Assembly: GCA_016793465.1 (NCBI GenBank)
Contig: JAEUJW010000011.1
Span: 1-64,000, forward strand
From: Myxococcales bacterium
GTDB taxonomy: Bacteria > Myxococcota > Polyangia > Nannocystales > Nannocystaceae
Direction: 5' to 3'
DNA: 64,000 bases
Under the pieces are notes generated by a model, which made no database searches, was not told the origin of the DNA, and saw only the letters and a program-made list of their open reading frames with translations. Position numbers and translations under genes: made by a program. Shown here in pieces: positions 1 through 11,552 of the stretch (its first letter is position 1; each line of letters starts with the position of its first letter).

Positions 1-1046
<1,046 letters not shown>

Positions 1047-1059
1047 GGGTCAGGTCTCC

Positions 1060-3312
1060 TCAGGGAGAGAAGTCGGCGAGCAGGCGGGCGAGTTCGTCGA
1101 GGTCGACAGGTTTGATCAGGTGGGCTTGAAAGCCGGCGTCGAAGGCCCGGACGCGGTCCTCGGGCAGGCCGAAGCCGGTCATGGCGATCAGGCGGGTGGG
1201 CAGGTCGGGCGTGCGGCGCACGGTGCGGGCGACCTCGTAGCCGTCGCGGCCGGGCAGGCCGATGTCGACGAGGGCGACGTCGGGGCGCTCGGTGAGCAGG
1301 CGGGCCACGGCCTCGTCGCCGTCGACGGCGATGCTGACGCGGTGGCCGAGCATCTCCAGCAGGTCGCGCACGGTGTCGCGGATGTCGGGCTGGTCGTCGA
1401 CCACGAGGATGCGCAGGGCGCGGGCGGGCGCGGGCGCGGGCGCGGCGGTCGGGGCGGGCGGCTCGCGGCGGACCACGCCGGGCAGGCGGACGACGAACTC
1501 GCTGCCGCGGCGCTCGCCCTCGCTGTGGGCGCTGACGCTGCCGCCGTGCAGCTCGACCAGGCGCTTGATCAGCGTGAGGCCGACGCCGAGGCCGCCCTGC
1601 GCGAGCTCGAGGGTGCGGTCCGACTGGACGAACAGGTCGAACACGCGGGGCAGCATGTCGGCCCGGATGCCGCGGCCGTTGTCGGAGACGCGCAGCTCGA
1701 CGGCGTCGCCGCGGTCGGCGGCGGCGAGCACGATGCGTCCGCCGGGGTCGGTGTACTTGGCGGCGTTGTTGAGCAGGTTGGCCAGGATCTGGGCCAGGCG
1801 CGCGGGGTCGGCGAGCAGGCCCGGGAGGTCGTCGGGGAGCAGGACCTCGAGGCTGTGCTGGCGCTCCTGCAGGTGGGGCTGGCTGGTCTGCACGGCCTGG
1901 CGCACGACCGCGGCGATGTCGACGACGTCGCGGCGCAGGTCGATCTTGCCGGCGGTGACGCGCGAGACGTCGAGGAGGTCGTCGACGAGGCGGACCATGT
2001 GCCGGACCTGGCGCTCGATGGCGTCGCGCGCCCGCACGAGCTTGGGCGACTGGAGGTCGGCGAGCTGGATCGTCTTCAGGCCGGTGAGGATGGGGACGAG
2101 CGGGTTTCGCAGCTCGTGGGCGAGCATGGCGAGGAACTCGTCCTTGCGGCGGTCGCCCTCGGCGAGGGCGTCGGCGCGGCGCTGCAGCTCGTCCAGCAGG
2201 CGGGCGCGCTCGAGGGCCATGGCGGTCTGGTCGCCGACGATGTGGAGGGCGTCGATCTCGTCGCCGAGCAGCTGCTCGCGGGTCCGCGTGGCGAACAGCA
2301 GCGTGCCGATCAGGCGGCCGGCGGCCATCAGCGGGTAGCAGCACAGCGCGCGGATGCCGGTCTGGTCGAGCTCGGGCAGGTCGGCGGAGAAGGGGCCCGG
2401 GTCGGCGGCGCCGGGGCGCGGCTGGATCACGCCGTCGCGGACGACGCACTGCTCGCGGCGAGCGGCGACGGCGCCCGAGACGCCCTGGCCGAACGCGAGG
2501 CGGCGGTTGGCGTCGACGAACGCCTGGCCGAAGCCGGCGTGGGCCTCGAGCGCGAGGTGGGTGTCGTCGCCCTCGATGAGGTAGCAGGCGTGGACCTCGA
2601 GGCGAAGGTGCTCGGCGAGGCGGCGGAAGATGTCGGGGAGGACGTGCCGCGGCTCAGGGTTGAACAGCAGCTGGTTGGCGGTGTCGGCGAGGAACTTGAG
2701 GCGGGCGTTGTTGCGCTCGCGCTCGCGGACCGTCGCCGAGAGGGCGTTCGAGGTGCGCCGCTCCTGCTCATACTGCTGGCGCAGCAGGTCGGTCTCCCAG
2801 CGCTGGCGCTCCTCCTGCAGCTGGCGCTCGTGCAGCTCGGCGGCCTGCTTGCGGATCTCCTCGGTCTTGCGGTGGAGGTCGACGAACACGGCGACCTTGG
2901 CCCGCAGGATCTCCGGCACGATCGGCTTGAACAGGAAGTCGACCGCGCCGAGGGCGTAGCCCCGCTGCACGGCGGAGTCGCTGCGGCTGAAGGCGGTGAG
3001 GAAGATGATCGGGATGCGGCGGCTGCGCTCGCGCCCGCGGATCAGCGCCGCGGTCTCGAAGCCGTCCATGCCGGGCATCTGGATGTCGAGGATGATGAGC
3101 GCGAAGTCCTGTTCGAGGAGGTGCCGGAGGGCGTGCATCCCCGAGGTGGCGCGGACGAACCTGCTGGGCTGTTCGGGCCCGCCGAGGATGGCCTCCAGGG
3201 CGAGCAGGTTGCTCGGCGTGTCGTCGACGAGCAGGATGTCGACCGAGGGTTCCACGGGGTCGGGCGAGCGTGCACGCGGTTCCTGCGGAGCACGAGCGCA
3301 GATTGTTCGCAA
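1060..3312 (-). CDS. Hybrid histidine kinase REC-GAF-HisKA-HATPase-REC
   Basis: Seen: an N-terminal receiver (acidic pair near residues 30-31, acceptor Asp ~76 in ALIILDIQMPG, Lys ~129), a charged coiled-coil stretch (~145-200), a GAF-like domain (~205-370), a HisKA domain with His ~399 in LAMLAHELRNP, an ATPase domain with N-box NLLNNAAKY (~512-520) and DNGRG (~544), then a second receiver (~633-745, acceptor Asp ~683). No membrane segment, so a cytosolic sensor. The frame starts at a TTG (3312). The first receiver begins just after an internal GTG at 3255, an equally good start that gives 731 residues. Inferred: the GAF domain senses a soluble signal and phosphate moves between the two receivers. 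It sits 22 nt downstream of the next gene and 13 nt upstream of the poly-HAMP gene. Confidence 0.9.
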   Translation of the reverse strand: MRTICARAPQEPRARSPDPVEPSVDILLVDDTPSNLLALEAILGGPEQPSRFVRATSGMHALRHLLEQDFALIILDIQMPGMDGFETAALIRGRERSRRIPIIFLTAFSRSDSAVQRGYALGAVDFLFKPIVPEILRAKVAVFVDLHRKTEEIRKQAAELHERQLQEERQRWETDLLRQQYEQERRTSNALSATVRERERNNARLKFLADTANQLLFNPEPRHVLPDIFRRLAEHLRLEVHACYLIEGDDTHLALEAHAGFGQAFVDANRRLAFGQGVSGAVAARREQCVVRDGVIQPRPGAADPGPFSADLPELDQTGIRALCCYPLMAAGRLIGTLLFATRTREQLLGDEIDALHIVGDQTAMALERARLLDELQRRADALAEGDRRKDEFLAMLAHELRNPLVPILTGLKTIQLADLQSPKLVRARDAIERQVRHMVRLVDDLLDVSRVTAGKIDLRRDVVDIAAVVRQAVQTSQPHLQERQHSLEVLLPDDLPGLLADPARLAQILANLLNNAAKYTDPGGRIVLAAADRGDAVELRVSDNGRGIRADMLPRVFDLFVQSDRTLELAQGGLGVGLTLIKRLVELHGGSVSAHSEGERRGSEFVVRLPGVVRREPPAPTAAPAPAPARALRILVVDDQPDIRDTVRDLLEMLGHRVSIAVDGDEAVARLLTERPDVALVDIGLPGRDGYEVARTVRRTPDLPTRLIAMTGFGLPEDRVRAFDAGFQAHLIKPVDLDELARLLADFSP

Positions 3313-3334
3313 ACGCGGGCGAACACGGGCCTCT

Positions 3335-4195
3335 TCAGGGGGCCGTGAGCAACTGACGTAGCGTCCGCTCGAGCTCTCGGGGGGCGTCGGTGGTGCCCAG
3401 CCAGAACGCGAGTTCTGCGGCGGTACCGTGTACGAGCACGCATTCGCGGCCCCGGGCGACGCGGAGGACGACCCGGAGATTTGCGCCGTCGGTAGTCAGT
3501 CGCACGGCGGCGGGCGCGGCGAGGGCGGTGAAGGGCAGCTCGATCGCGGGGAAGGATCCGCGAGGCGGCGAGCGGGCGAGGCGATCGGCGAGCTCGCGGA
3601 GCACGGCGACGAACGCCTCGGCGGGCGGCGCGAGGCCGAAGACGTCGTCGCGCCAGGGGACCCCGAGCCACGCGCCGAGGTCGCGCGCGAGGGCGCCGGT
3701 CCACCAGGCGTCGGACATGAGGAGCTCGTTGCGGGTGTAGGTGAAGTCGACCTCGGCGACGTGGTCGCGCTCGCTGGCGACGATCGCCGGCTCGCCGTCG
3801 CGGCGCTCGACGAGCACGGCCCGCGCGACGTAGTCGTCGCCGACGGCGGCGACGACGGCGGTGACGCTGTCGGCGGCGAGGAGGCCCTCGGCGAGCTCGA
3901 GGGTGACGCGGTCGACGCGGGCGACCCGGGCCTCGGCGGTCCACACGGTGAAGGCGTGATCGCCGGCCTGCCAGACCACGCCGGTGTAGCCGTAGGTGTC
4001 GGCGAGGCGCCAGCGCCGGCGGTGCTCGAGCAGGGCGGCGAGGCGCCGCGCGCGGGGCACGGTGGCGGTGGCCAGCCGCACGGCGGGGCCGGCGACGGAG
4101 AAGGCGTGGAGGACGAGGTCGCCGTCGATGTCGGCGGCGTGGTCGCGGGCGACGACGAGGGGCCCGGGTCGCTCGAGGGCTGCTTCGAAGCTCAC
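3335..4195 (-). CDS. Conserved hypothetical protein, 286 aa
   Basis: I do not recognise a family. Seen: a soluble, acidic protein with no signal peptide or membrane span, starting at GTG 4195. It has two Trp/Tyr-rich stretches (TYGYTGVVWQAGDHAFTVW near 70-85, DAWWTGALARDLGAWLG near 162-178) and a C-terminal half that looks like alternating beta strands. A TATCCT hexamer ends 8 nt before the GTG with no ribosome site, which fits a leaderless message. It is followed after 22 nt by the hybrid histidine kinase, so it probably heads that signalling operon. Whether it is an input protein or an adaptor cannot be told from sequence. Confidence 0.7.
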   Translation of the reverse strand: MSFEAALERPGPLVVARDHAADIDGDLVLHAFSVAGPAVRLATATVPRARRLAALLEHRRRWRLADTYGYTGVVWQAGDHAFTVWTAEARVARVDRVTLELAEGLLAADSVTAVVAAVGDDYVARAVLVERRDGEPAIVASERDHVAEVDFTYTRNELLMSDAWWTGALARDLGAWLGVPWRDDVFGLAPPAEAFVAVLRELADRLARSPPRGSFPAIELPFTALAAPAAVRLTTDGANLRVVLRVARGRECVLVHGTAAELAFWLGTTDAPRELERTLRQLLTAP

Positions 4196-4203
4196 GCGCG
4201 GGC

Positions 4204-4209
4204 AGGATA
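4204..4209 (-). promoter_or_regulatory. -10 hexamer TATCCT
   Basis: TATCCT on the minus strand, 8 nt from the GTG at 4195; no clear -35. Likely promoter of the signalling operon running down to position 1. Confidence 0.5.
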
Positions 4210-4223
4210 CCGCGCCGGCGGCC

Positions 4224-5627
4224 TCACAGGCGCACGCGCGGGCGCGGGCGCGGGCCGCCGCCGAGGGACGCGAGGTCGGCGAGCTCGGCGAGCAGCTCGG
4301 TCTCGTCGGTGTAGCGCTCGTCGGGGTCCTTGCGGTGGAGGCGGTGCAGGATCTTCTGCAGCAGCTGGGGGGCGACGACGCCCTGGCTGACGAGGGTGGG
4401 CGGCTCGTCGGAGAGGATGCGGTGGACGCCGAGGTAGAAGTCGTCGAAGTTGAACGGGGTCGTGCCGGTGAGCATCTCGAAGAGCACGGTGCCGAGCGCG
4501 AACTGGTCGATGCGGTGGTCGACGCGGCCGCCGCGGAAGGTCTCGGGCGCGAGGTAACGCGGCGAGCCGACCACGGTGCCCGGCCGGGTGAGCTCGCTGT
4601 CGGCGAGCCGGGCGATGCCGAAGTCGAGGAGCTTGGCGTTGTCGCCCTCGGCGACGAGGATGTTGTCGGGCTTGACGTCGCGGTGCACGATGCCGCTTCG
4701 GTGGGCGAACACGAGGGCGTCGGCGATCTGGAAGGCGAGCCGGGCGGCCCGCGGCCACGGCAGCCGGCCCTCGTGGATCACCGCGGCGAGCGAGGGGCCG
4801 CCGACGTACTCCATGGCGAGGTAGACGAACTGGCGCGCGAGGTCCTCGTGGTAGTCGAACACGGTGACGATGTTGGGGTGGCTCAGCATGCCCGCGGCCT
4901 GGGCCTCGCGCGCGAACCGCTGCATCAGGAGGTCGCGCTGGGCCCGGCGGATGGCGGCGGTGCCGACGACCTTGACGGCGACGGTGCGCCGCAGGGCCGG
5001 GTCGTGGCACTTGTAGACGGTGCCCATGCCGCCCGCGCCGAGCTCGCACAGCACCTGGTAGCGGCCGATCGCCCGCGGGACCTCGGGGTCGACGAGCGGG
5101 AGGATGTCGCTGTCGCCGGCGCCGGCGGCCATCACGGCGGCGGCGACGAGCGTGTGCGAGGGCTCGGGCAGGGCGTGCGGCGGGGTGCCGCTCGGGCCGC
5201 TGAAGGCGACGGTGTCGTGCGCGGGGGCCCGCTGGGCGTCGCGGTCCCGGCGGGCGCGCAGCACGGCCTTCAGCTCGTCGGTCAGCTGATCGAGGTCGAC
5301 CGGCTTGACGAGGTAGTTGACGGCGCCGAGGCGCATGGCCTCGACGGCGGTCGAGACCAGGCCGGAGGCCGAGAGCACGAGCACGTCGGTGTCGATCTTC
5401 TGCTTGCGGATGGCGGCGAGCAGCTCCATGCCGCCGACGTGCGGCATGTTGAGGTCGGTGAGCACGAGGTCGACGGGCTGGGTCTGGACCTTGCGCAGGC
5501 CGTCGGCGCCGTCGACCGCGGTGTCGACCGCGTAGCCGAACTCCTCGAGGTAGTCGCGCAGCGTCTCACGCGTGTCGGGGTGGTCCTCGACGATGAGGAT
5601 CTTGCCCGTCTGTGGTGCGCCGACCAT
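4224..5627 (-). CDS. Receiver domain fused to Hanks-type Ser/Thr protein kinase
   Basis: Seen: 467 residues from ATG 5627. Residues 9-122 form a CheY-like receiver with acidic residues at the end of the first strand, acceptor Asp58 (LVLTDLNMP) and Lys108. A disordered linker (~128-180) leads to a protein kinase domain (~187-455) with glycine loop GAGGMGTVY, Lys218, HRDVKPDN (Asp316) and DFG (Asp334). There is no transmembrane segment, unlike most PknB-type kinases. Inferred: a histidine kinase phosphorylates the receiver and this gates Ser/Thr phosphorylation, linking two-component and eukaryotic-like signalling in one chain. The hybrid kinases just downstream are candidate partners. No good Shine-Dalgarno precedes the ATG. 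Confidence 0.9.
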   Translation of the reverse strand: MVGAPQTGKILIVEDHPDTRETLRDYLEEFGYAVDTAVDGADGLRKVQTQPVDLVLTDLNMPHVGGMELLAAIRKQKIDTDVLVLSASGLVSTAVEAMRLGAVNYLVKPVDLDQLTDELKAVLRARRDRDAQRAPAHDTVAFSGPSGTPPHALPEPSHTLVAAAVMAAGAGDSDILPLVDPEVPRAIGRYQVLCELGAGGMGTVYKCHDPALRRTVAVKVVGTAAIRRAQRDLLMQRFAREAQAAGMLSHPNIVTVFDYHEDLARQFVYLAMEYVGGPSLAAVIHEGRLPWPRAARLAFQIADALVFAHRSGIVHRDVKPDNILVAEGDNAKLLDFGIARLADSELTRPGTVVGSPRYLAPETFRGGRVDHRIDQFALGTVLFEMLTGTTPFNFDDFYLGVHRILSDEPPTLVSQGVVAPQLLQKILHRLHRKDPDERYTDETELLAELADLASLGGGPRPRPRVRL

Positions 5628-5830
5628 GCCGAACGATTCTGATGGTCGAGGGGCGAACTGGACAAGGATCGCGCCCGCGCCCCCGCTGGTTTGCGGCGCG
5701 CAGATGCTGCGCCGAGGCCGCGGGCCGGCGCTTTCAGGCCTTTCTGCGCCTCCGATGTGCTCTGGATCGTGAGTCGGTCGCTCCGGACGGCGGGCTCGCG
5801 GGCTCGCGGGTGGGCTCTGGGGTCGCGAGG

Positions 5831-6904
5831 TCAGGGATTCGCGGGCGGCTTCGGCTTGTCGGCGGCCTTGGTCGGCTGCTCGAGGCCGGGGAACACGGCG
5901 CCGTCGGTGCGCACGACCTTCTCGTTGCCGGCCTTGTCCTTGATGATGCGGGTGAACTGGTAGGCGAGGGTGGTGGTGACGGTGGCCGCGCCGCTGTCGC
6001 CGATCTTCTGCTGGATGACCTCGCGGATGAGGTGGGGCTCGCCGGCGTCGACGATGAAGTGGAGGATGCCGGAGACGGTGCCCTTCAGCTCGCCCTTGGG
6101 CCCGGGCGTGCGGTGCTCGCCGAGGTAGGTGAGCTCGGCGCGGCGCATGCCGTCGACGGTGTGCAGCTTGCTCAGCTCCCACACGACGTCGCGGGTGTCG
6201 ACGGTGCCGCCGGTGCGCATGTGGCAGGTGTCGCGCCACTTGGCGCCGACGCCGATCGGGGCCGCGGGGAAGCGGATGCAGAAGAACCGGTGGACGTCGG
6301 CGAGGGCCCGGGCCGGCGCGGTGGCCACGCGGTCGGCGGGGCCGAGCACTTCGGTGGCGCCCTCGCGGGCGCCGCTGGCGAGCAGGGTGTGGCGGGTGAC
6401 GAGGTCGCTGACCTGCTTCTCGTCGGTCTCGTAGACCTTGCCTGCCGGCGGCTCGGCCTCGAACTTGCGGTAGCGGTGGGTCAGGCGGCAGCGCCGGGCG
6501 TCGCCCTCGCCGCTGCACTCGTCGAGCTCGAGCTGCTCCTCGCGGGCGTAGGCGGTCTGCGACGACAGGCCCGACATCTGCACGTTGCCGATGGTGGTCA
6601 TGCGGTAGACGCTGGCGTCCTTCAGGGCGAGGCGCATCGGCACCAGCTCGGTGCCCGGCGGCGGCTCGGCGGTGAGGGTGCCGGGCGCCGCGTCGGTCTT
6701 GCCGGCGACGGGCGCCGCGTCGGTCTTGCCGGCGACGGGCGCGCTGGGGGCCTCGCTCGCCGGCTTCGCGGGCGCGGGAGCGGCGGGCTTGCTGTCGGCT
6801 GGTTTTGCGGACGCGCCGCGCTTCTCGAGGTTGGAGGTCTCGGGCTCGCCTGTACATGCGGACAGGTAGGCGAGGATCACGACGGGCAAGCGGCGGTCGA
6901 ACAC
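5831..6904 (-). CDS. Secreted lipoprotein, DUF6263-like
   Basis: Seen: starting at GTG 6904 the protein has a compact signal peptide with h-region LPVVILAYLSAC and lipobox LSAC (Cys17), then an Ala/Pro/Lys-rich linker (~30-75) with a duplicated VAGKTDAAP unit, then a globular beta-rich domain of ~270 residues ending in a Lys/Pro tail. An in-frame ATG exists at 6967 but would put 21 basic residues before the signal. The globular part (LVPMRLALKDASVYRM opening) resembles DUF6263-type lipoproteins; that match is from memory and uncertain. Function unknown. It is divergent from the lipoprotein gene at 7033, with which it shares a ~115-bp intergenic region. CATCCT ends 7 nt before the GTG as a possible -10. 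Confidence 0.75.
   Translation of the reverse strand: MFDRRLPVVILAYLSACTGEPETSNLEKRGASAKPADSKPAAPAPAKPASEAPSAPVAGKTDAAPVAGKTDAAPGTLTAEPPPGTELVPMRLALKDASVYRMTTIGNVQMSGLSSQTAYAREEQLELDECSGEGDARRCRLTHRYRKFEAEPPAGKVYETDEKQVSDLVTRHTLLASGAREGATEVLGPADRVATAPARALADVHRFFCIRFPAAPIGVGAKWRDTCHMRTGGTVDTRDVVWELSKLHTVDGMRRAELTYLGEHRTPGPKGELKGTVSGILHFIVDAGEPHLIREVIQQKIGDSGAATVTTTLAYQFTRIIKDKAGNEKVVRTDGAVFPGLEQPTKAADKPKPPANP
6683..6736 (-). repeat. Two 27-bp direct repeats in lipoprotein linker
   Basis: Two identical 27-bp units (6683-6709 and 6710-6736) encode VAGKTDAAP twice in the disordered linker just after the lipidation site. Copy number may vary between strains without breaking the frame. Confidence 0.85.
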
Positions 6905-7019
6905 GCGGCGCAGGATGGCACGACGGCGCGTCGGTGCCCAGATGGCGCGCGCGGGAGCGCGGCGCATTCTTGCGCGGACAGGTGGACGGCCGTGGTGGCC
7001 ACCGGTGCGCAAGACCCGG

Positions 7020-7025
7020 TATGCT
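7020..7025 (+). promoter_or_regulatory. -10 hexamer TATGCT
   Basis: TATGCT ends 7 nt before ATG 7033. It contains the alternative ATG at 7021, which argues that 7033 is the real start and the message is leaderless. Confidence 0.55.
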
Positions 7026-7032
7026 GCGCGGC

Positions 7033-9276
7033 ATGTCGCACACCCGTCGCGCCGTGTCCCGCCTTCTGACCTTGTCCTGCGCCGTTGCCGTCGGCGCCGC
7101 ACCGCTGACAGCTTGTCAACAGATCCAGGAGTGGACGGGGGGCGGCAAGAAGGAGGAGGTCACGCCGCCGCCGCCGACCGACACCAAGACGGCGCCGGCG
7201 ACCCCGGACGTGACCAAGCCGGTGACGCCGCCGCCGCCGATCGCGGTGCCGCAGGCGATGCAGCCGGCCGCGACGCTGGACGCGCTGCTCGCCCACGTGC
7301 ACGCCGACTCGCCGGGGCCGTGGCTGGTTGTGCGGCACCCGGGCGTCGTGCTCGATTACGGGGACTCGGCGGTGACGTTCTTCGAGGCGCCGGCGCAGGC
7401 CTTAAAGCCGCTGCTGGGGCCGTCCGCGGCCGAGCTCGACGCGAACTTCGCCAAATTCAAGGCCGGTCTCGCGGAGGCGCGGGCGAAGCTGGCGACCGCG
7501 GGGATCGACCCCGCCCGCGGCGCGGTGGTCACGCAGACCAGCGACAAGAGCGACTCGACGGTCGTGATCCTGTCGGCGTCGAAGCCGGAGGCGGTCAAGG
7601 ACCTGCTGGTCGCGCTCAAGCTGCCGGACGCCGAGAAGACGGTGTGCAAGGGCATCGAGAACGGCTACGTCGCCTGCGCCGACACCGAGGCGGTGCTCAC
7701 CGCCTACAAGCCCGGCGACGCGGCGAAGCGGCGCGCGGGCGTCGAGGCCGGGCTGCCGGGGGTGAAGCTCGACGACGCGAACGCGCTCATGTACATCCCG
7801 GACGACGGCGGCGTGCACATCGCGCTGGCGACCCCGCCGGGGCAGATGTCGCTGCACGTCGGGCTGCCGAGCGAGGGCAACGAGGCCAGGGACGTGCTCG
7901 CGGTGCTCGAGCCGGCGGCGCCGACGCTGCTGCGGTTCGTCGACCCGGGCGACGGCTTCGTGTGGGCGCGGACCGACCCGGCGGAGATCAAGAAGCAGAA
8001 CCCGGAGGCGGCCCAGCCGCCGGCCGACGCGGCGTTCAACGCGTGGAACGGCGAGGTGCTGTTCGCCGGGCGGTCGGACCCGGCGGCGGTCCAGGTGCGC
8101 GTCGGGGTCAACGACGTCAAGGCGGTCGCGGGCATGCTGGCCGAGGCGGCCAAGGGCGTCGGGCCGCTGGTGCCGAAGAGCCTGCCGAACATGGCCGGCA
8201 GCAAGCTGGCGTTCGAGGCGACCGACGTGACGTTCGGGTCCGAGACGGCCAAGGCGTGGCACCTGTCGGCGACCGGGCTGCCGCAGGCGGACGTGCTGGC
8301 GGCGATGGTCGGGCTGACGTTCGACGGCTGGGTGTTCGCGGCCGAGAGCTCGGTCGGGCTGGCGCTCGGCGTCGACGAGAAGAACATCAACCGCCTGACC
8401 GGCTCGGCCACGGCCGACGCGACGCTGTCGTCGCTGCCGGCGGTGGTGGCCGAGGACCTGCGCGCGGGGCGGGCCAGCTTCGTCGCCCACGCGCCGCTCG
8501 ACGCGCTGCAGGGGCCGGCGCTGCGCAAGCTGCTCGACGCGGCGCTGAAGAACGTGCCCGAGTACAAGCCCGAGCTGCTGCGCGGGGGCCTGGCGGTCGC
8601 CTCGCCGGTGTCGAGCGGGACGCTGTGGATGACCGAGGCCAACGGCAAGGCGGTCGTGCACGTGGCGGTGCAGAGCATCGGCAACACGGTCGAGGAGGAG
8701 GGCAAGGCGGCGCTCGCGGCGGCGATCGCGGTGGCCGGCGGGGCCGACCCGGCGACGGCGTTCGGCGACCTGGCCAACAAGTACGCGGCCTCGCACATGG
8801 CCTACGCGTACAAGACGCGCGCGGGCAACAACGGGCCGGGGGTGCTGGCGGGCTCGGCGATCGCGGGCATGGTGGCCGGCGGGGCGCTGGCGTTCACGCT
8901 GTTCATGCCGCAGATGGCGAACCCGGACCTGGCCAAGGACCTCGGGGTGACGGTGACGCCGCCGCCGCCGGTCAAGAAGCCGGAGGAGAAGAAGGTCGAG
9001 GAGAAGAAGCCGGACACGACCAAGAAGCCGGACACGACGACGAAGCCGGACACGACGACGAAGCCGGACACGACCAAGAAGCCGGACACGACGACCAAGC
9101 CGGACACGACGACGAAGCCGGACACGACCAAGAAGCCGGACACGACGACGAAGCCGGACACGACCAAGAAGCCGGACACGACGACCAAGCCGGAGACCAA
9201 GAAGCTCGACCCGATCCCGGCCAAGCCGACGCGCACCGGCCGCGTCGACCCGCTGAAGTCGGAGCCGAAGAAGTAG
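7033..9276 (+). CDS. Large lipoprotein with C-terminal membrane span and KPDTT-repeat tail
   Basis: Seen: 747 residues. A signal peptide (SRLLTLSCAVAVGAAPLTAC) ends in lipobox LTAC, followed by a Lys/Pro/Thr linker and a ~530-residue globular region of repeated beta-alpha type that recalls DUF3352-like periplasmic proteins. A hydrophobic segment rich in Gly/Ala (VLAGSAIAGMVAGGALAFTLF, near 605-625) follows, then a low-complexity tail built on KPDTT/K units. The protein therefore appears anchored at both ends: by lipid at the N-terminus and by a helix near the C-terminus. Start chosen at 7033; ATG 7021 is in frame but lies in the -10 hexamer. Function not recognised. Confidence 0.8.
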   Translation: MSHTRRAVSRLLTLSCAVAVGAAPLTACQQIQEWTGGGKKEEVTPPPPTDTKTAPATPDVTKPVTPPPPIAVPQAMQPAATLDALLAHVHADSPGPWLVVRHPGVVLDYGDSAVTFFEAPAQALKPLLGPSAAELDANFAKFKAGLAEARAKLATAGIDPARGAVVTQTSDKSDSTVVILSASKPEAVKDLLVALKLPDAEKTVCKGIENGYVACADTEAVLTAYKPGDAAKRRAGVEAGLPGVKLDDANALMYIPDDGGVHIALATPPGQMSLHVGLPSEGNEARDVLAVLEPAAPTLLRFVDPGDGFVWARTDPAEIKKQNPEAAQPPADAAFNAWNGEVLFAGRSDPAAVQVRVGVNDVKAVAGMLAEAAKGVGPLVPKSLPNMAGSKLAFEATDVTFGSETAKAWHLSATGLPQADVLAAMVGLTFDGWVFAAESSVGLALGVDEKNINRLTGSATADATLSSLPAVVAEDLRAGRASFVAHAPLDALQGPALRKLLDAALKNVPEYKPELLRGGLAVASPVSSGTLWMTEANGKAVVHVAVQSIGNTVEEEGKAALAAAIAVAGGADPATAFGDLANKYAASHMAYAYKTRAGNNGPGVLAGSAIAGMVAGGALAFTLFMPQMANPDLAKDLGVTVTPPPPVKKPEEKKVEEKKPDTTKKPDTTTKPDTTTKPDTTKKPDTTTKPDTTTKPDTTKKPDTTTKPDTTKKPDTTTKPETKKLDPIPAKPTRTGRVDPLKSEPKK
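9009..9192 (+). repeat. 15-bp period repeats coding KPDTT/TKPDT tail
   Basis: About a dozen imperfect 15-bp units give alternating KKPDTT and TKPDTT pentads at the lipoprotein C-terminus. The tail is positively charged and proline-rich, and likely extended. Confidence 0.85.
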
Positions 9277-9299
9277 GCGCCGCTGGAGCGGTGCGCGAC

Positions 9300-9323
9300 G
9301 CGGGGGCCCGAGACGGCCCCCGC
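9300..9323 (+). terminator. Hairpin, perfect 9-bp GC stem
   Basis: GCGGGGGCC (9300-9308) and GGCCCCCGC (9315-9323) are perfect complements around a 6-nt loop, 24 nt after the lipoprotein stop. Only a short GTTT follows, so it is a weak intrinsic terminator. It also lies between convergent genes and could serve both. Confidence 0.55.
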
Positions 9324-9392
9324 GGCCGTTTCATGGGGCGAACTGCCGGTCGGACGGTGCGCGTCGCGGCGGCCGCGCGGTCGCTCGCCTGA

Positions 9393-11312
<1,920 letters not shown>

Positions 11313-11552
11313 GGGGCGCTGAAGGCCCCAGCATAGCCACCCCCGAGGGGTGGACGGAAGCACGTTCCGGCGGGCGCGGACGCGCCCTCGCCCGGAAACG
11401 GGCCGGGACGTCGGGGCTATTCGCCGGGCTGCGCCGGCGAGACCCGGTCCGGCTCCGTGAGAAGCGGGCGGCGCGGACGGTTCTCGCTCACCGGCGGCGG
11501 TCGGGCTCATCCGCGGCGACGCGGGCCGCGGGGGCCCGCGACCGCGGCGCGA

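Noticed and set aside
6860..6982. Two GGACAGG motifs near divergent lipoprotein starts
   Set aside because: Left arms are absent, so they are only single half-sites and not counted.
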